Source: Cylindrotheca closterium
Taxonomy: Eukaryota; Bacillariophyta; Bacillariophyceae; Bacillariales; Bacillariaceae
Reading direction: 5' to 3'
DNA length: 64,000 nucleotides
Assembly: GCA_933822405.4 (NCBI GenBank)
Contig: CAKOGP040000779.1
Span: 386,291 to 450,290, forward strand
In this document: one piece after another, positions 62,053 to 64,000 of the stretch
How positions within the stretch are numbered: position 1 is the stretch's first letter
How the letters are laid out: each line of letters begins with the position of its first letter
Position numbers and translations under genes: made by a program
Notes under the pieces: generated by a model
The model's database searches: none
What the model was told of the DNA's origin: nothing
The model's input: only the letters and a program-made list of their open reading frames with translations

Positions 62053-63862
62053 ATGAAGGCCTTTCAAGTATCTCTATTGTTGACCTTAGTGCCCTCGATC
62101 TATGGACAAGGATGTACTCAAGACCAAGACACCTTCTGCGAAGAGCAAGCCAACAAAATCTGTGCCTTGAAATCCGACGGGAACCCTGAGTGTGCCGGTT
62201 GTGTTGCAAATGCAGTTGCATTCCAATCTGGCTGTATTCCCTTGGATGAAATCGAACTCTTTGCCTATCTAGAAGAATTTCAAGTGGATTACCGCACCAG
62301 CATTTCACGTGAAGAGAGGTGGGCACTTCTTCGGGTAAGATTATGTATACGAAATTGGTCATCCATTGGATATGATGCATGTATTGCACCTTGAAAAGGA
62401 CATTTTGCTCGAACGAGTTATTATTATGCTACACCACATTGGACTGACGCCACTGCATCTTCTGTTGCATTCACAGCAATCACTTCAACTCATCAGCGAA
62501 CATCAGGCCAGGAATCCAGACCGAACGTACGAGCTTGGTTTGACGCCAGCGTCAGCCGACAATGAACAAGACTTGCTTCACCGAAGTGGTCTTCTTCCGG
62601 ACCTAGCTGCAAGCGAGACCGCGACAAGTGCAGCCTTTCAAGCGTTTTCCTTCAATGCTTCGAATCCGATCCCTTCGGCAGTGAATTGGGTCAACGATGG
62701 GGCTGTAACACCACCAAAGGATCAGGGACGCTGTGCCGCGTAAGTCAATGTGCTTTTTCTGTCCGGGCATTAAAACTGTCTCGTATCTTTTGAATATGGA
62801 TTGTTCAATATTATTTTGTCTTCTCTTGCTTGCCCTTTTCCAGTTCTTGGGCAATTGCCACTGCTGGAGCCATTGAAGGAGCTGCAGCAGTGTCTACTGG
62901 TCTCTTGCAGTCACTGTCGCATCAACAGTTCATTTCTTGTGATTCAATCAATCTTGGTTGCGAAGGAGGGGATCTCGTCACTGCCGCTGCCTATGCTTTT
63001 GAATACGAAGACCGGAATCCTACTGGTGGAATCGTATCTCTGGCGACTTATCCTTACACGGATTCGGAGGGAGTGGCAACGACAGGTTGCGCCGCGCCCC
63101 GCCGAGACATTGCGGTAGAAGTCACTTCCGGAAAGATTGTAATTCCATACAACTCACTCTTGTCTTTGGAGAAGCGAATGGAAAACATGAAGCAGCAACT
63201 ATCCATTCAGCCCGTCGCTGTCGCCATCAAATCAGCATGTCCCACGTTTGCCAACTACAAATCTGGGATCTTGACTACTGACGGCGATTGCTTTTGCGCG
63301 GATAGTTTCTGTTTTGATCATGCTGTTCTTCTCGTTGGTTATAATGATGAGGATCCAATTCCCTATTGGATCATCAAAAAGTACGTATGAATGCACCAAG
63401 TGTTGCCAACTCGTGTCCTTTTTTTTGGCTCTCTCACACACACACACACACTTGATTCTTCTCTGACAAAATCAGCTCATGGTCAACTGATTGGGGTGAA
63501 GGAGGTATGTTGCTATTCAGTCTATCCTAATATACTTGCTGTCATGAAACATTGTGTTGTCTCACGCGTCTATGTCGCCACATACACACTGTCAATCTTC
63601 AGGTTACGCTCGCATTGCACAAACCGACACGGGAACAGCATATGGTTTGTTTGGAATCATGACTCATGGAGTGGTTCCCGAAGTTCCATTTGCTATTAGG
63701 GATCAAAGTGTGGAACCTGCCGTAGAAGACGATGATTTTGAGTTTGAATGGTGGCACATTTTTCTCATTACTGTTGGTGCAGTTTTGGTGTTGTGTTGCC
63801 TATTTTGGACATGTGCCAACCTACTTGCACCATCTCCTGAGCACCACAAACAGGAACAGTGA
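62053..63862 (+). CDS. papain-like (C1A) protein with Ser in place of catalytic Cys and a C-terminal membrane helix
   Basis: Five exons: 62053-62334, 62477-62739, 62844-63380, 63476-63504, 63603-63862; introns 142, 104, 95 and 98 bp, all GT-AG; 456 aa. Residues 1-18 are a signal peptide, then a Cys-rich N-terminal block (ICALKSDGNPECAGCVANAV). An inhibitor-I29-like prodomain follows (LISEHQARNPDRTYELGLTPASADN). The C1 domain begins near SAVNWVNDGAVTPPKDQGRC. The oxyanion Gln is 177, but the usual CGSCWAF motif reads CAASWAIA, putting Ser183 where the nucleophilic Cys belongs; the junction codon is Ala182, so the Ser does not depend on splice choice. His341 (FDHAV) and Asn361 (KNSW) are present. 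A membrane helix lies near 422-445, with a short tail. Either a pseudoenzyme or a Ser-type variant. Confidence 0.87.
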
Positions 63863-64000
63863 AAGGACAGAATGTGAACAGTATGTCCGTAGAAGTAATC
63901 ATCTATATTTGTGCAAATGTTAATTTGACTTGAAAGCTGATCCTATAACTGAATAGCTGATGTTCTAAAGATTTGGAGTGGCAGGTGAACTGCCGATCGT

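Noticed and set aside
63437..63451. CA dinucleotide run as a CRISPR or functional repeat
   Set aside because: Ordinary microsatellite inside an intron of the papain-like gene. No CRISPR-like array exists in the window.
1..64000. tRNA or rRNA genes
   Set aside because: I saw no convincing tRNA B-box/acceptor pair or rRNA segment by eye; a covariance-model search would be needed to exclude tRNAs.

Overview
This window looks like nuclear DNA of a diatom, most likely a pennate one; I cannot name the species from sequence alone. The evidence is: sparse, short GT-AG introns (mostly 63-142 bp); secreted proteases with long PT- or PSxxPS-type tails; three proteins joining a SEC14/CRAL-TRIO-like lipid-binding region to the DVLxGRG...H.GN..FRE domain that is abundant in diatoms (I believe DUF6824); a leader with the ASAFAP-like plastid cleavage motif; and many type II Golgi-style enzymes. 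Gene models were assembled by reading splice junctions against protein family conservation and against paralogues inside the window. Where the longest open frame began with a non-ATG codon, the first in-frame ATG was used.

Layout. 0-10 kb: three trypsin-like serine proteases (two on the minus strand with similar upstream regions, one on the plus strand), a small plastid-targeted-looking protein and the tRNA methyltransferase TRM1. 10-13 kb: a small coiled-coil protein and a broken TPR gene. 13-25 kb: an FkbM-like methyltransferase, a four-helix membrane protein, a sulfotransferase, a GT25-like glycosyltransferase and two basic proteins with a C-terminal membrane helix. 26-27 kb: a repeat element cut by a 10-N assembly gap. 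27-48 kb: three CRAL-TRIO/DUF6824 paralogues interspersed with an MFS transporter, a gluconokinase-like P-loop protein, an NSF-like AAA ATPase, an HdeD-like membrane protein, a cytochrome P450, a SET/MYND-like protein and a multipass membrane protein. 48-53.6 kb: a coiled-coil protein, a second sulfotransferase and a GT31/Fringe-like glycosyltransferase sharing a divergent promoter. 53.7-55.1 kb: a second, fuller copy of the repeat element. 55-64 kb: a RING-H2 protein, a TIM-barrel-like protein, a sulfotransferase with two tandem catalytic domains, a thioredoxin-like gene with a duplicated first exon, and a papain-like protease whose catalytic Cys is Ser.

Two themes stand out. The first is secretory-pathway glycan modification: three sulfotransferase genes (four domains), two glycosyltransferases and an FkbM-like enzyme, all apparently type II membrane proteins, which would suit sulfated cell-wall or mucilage polysaccharides (inference). 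The second is local duplication at several scales: gene families (trypsins, CRAL-TRIO/DUF6824), domains within one protein (sulfotransferase), an exon (thioredoxin-like), and noncoding DNA (identical 664-bp element ends, a roughly 0.38-kb tandem repeat). The most unusual items are the Cys-to-Ser papain-like protein, the CRAL-TRIO/DUF6824 fusions, the knottin-like tail on a trypsin, and the 8-bp palindrome TACCGGTA, which recurs only outside coding sequence.
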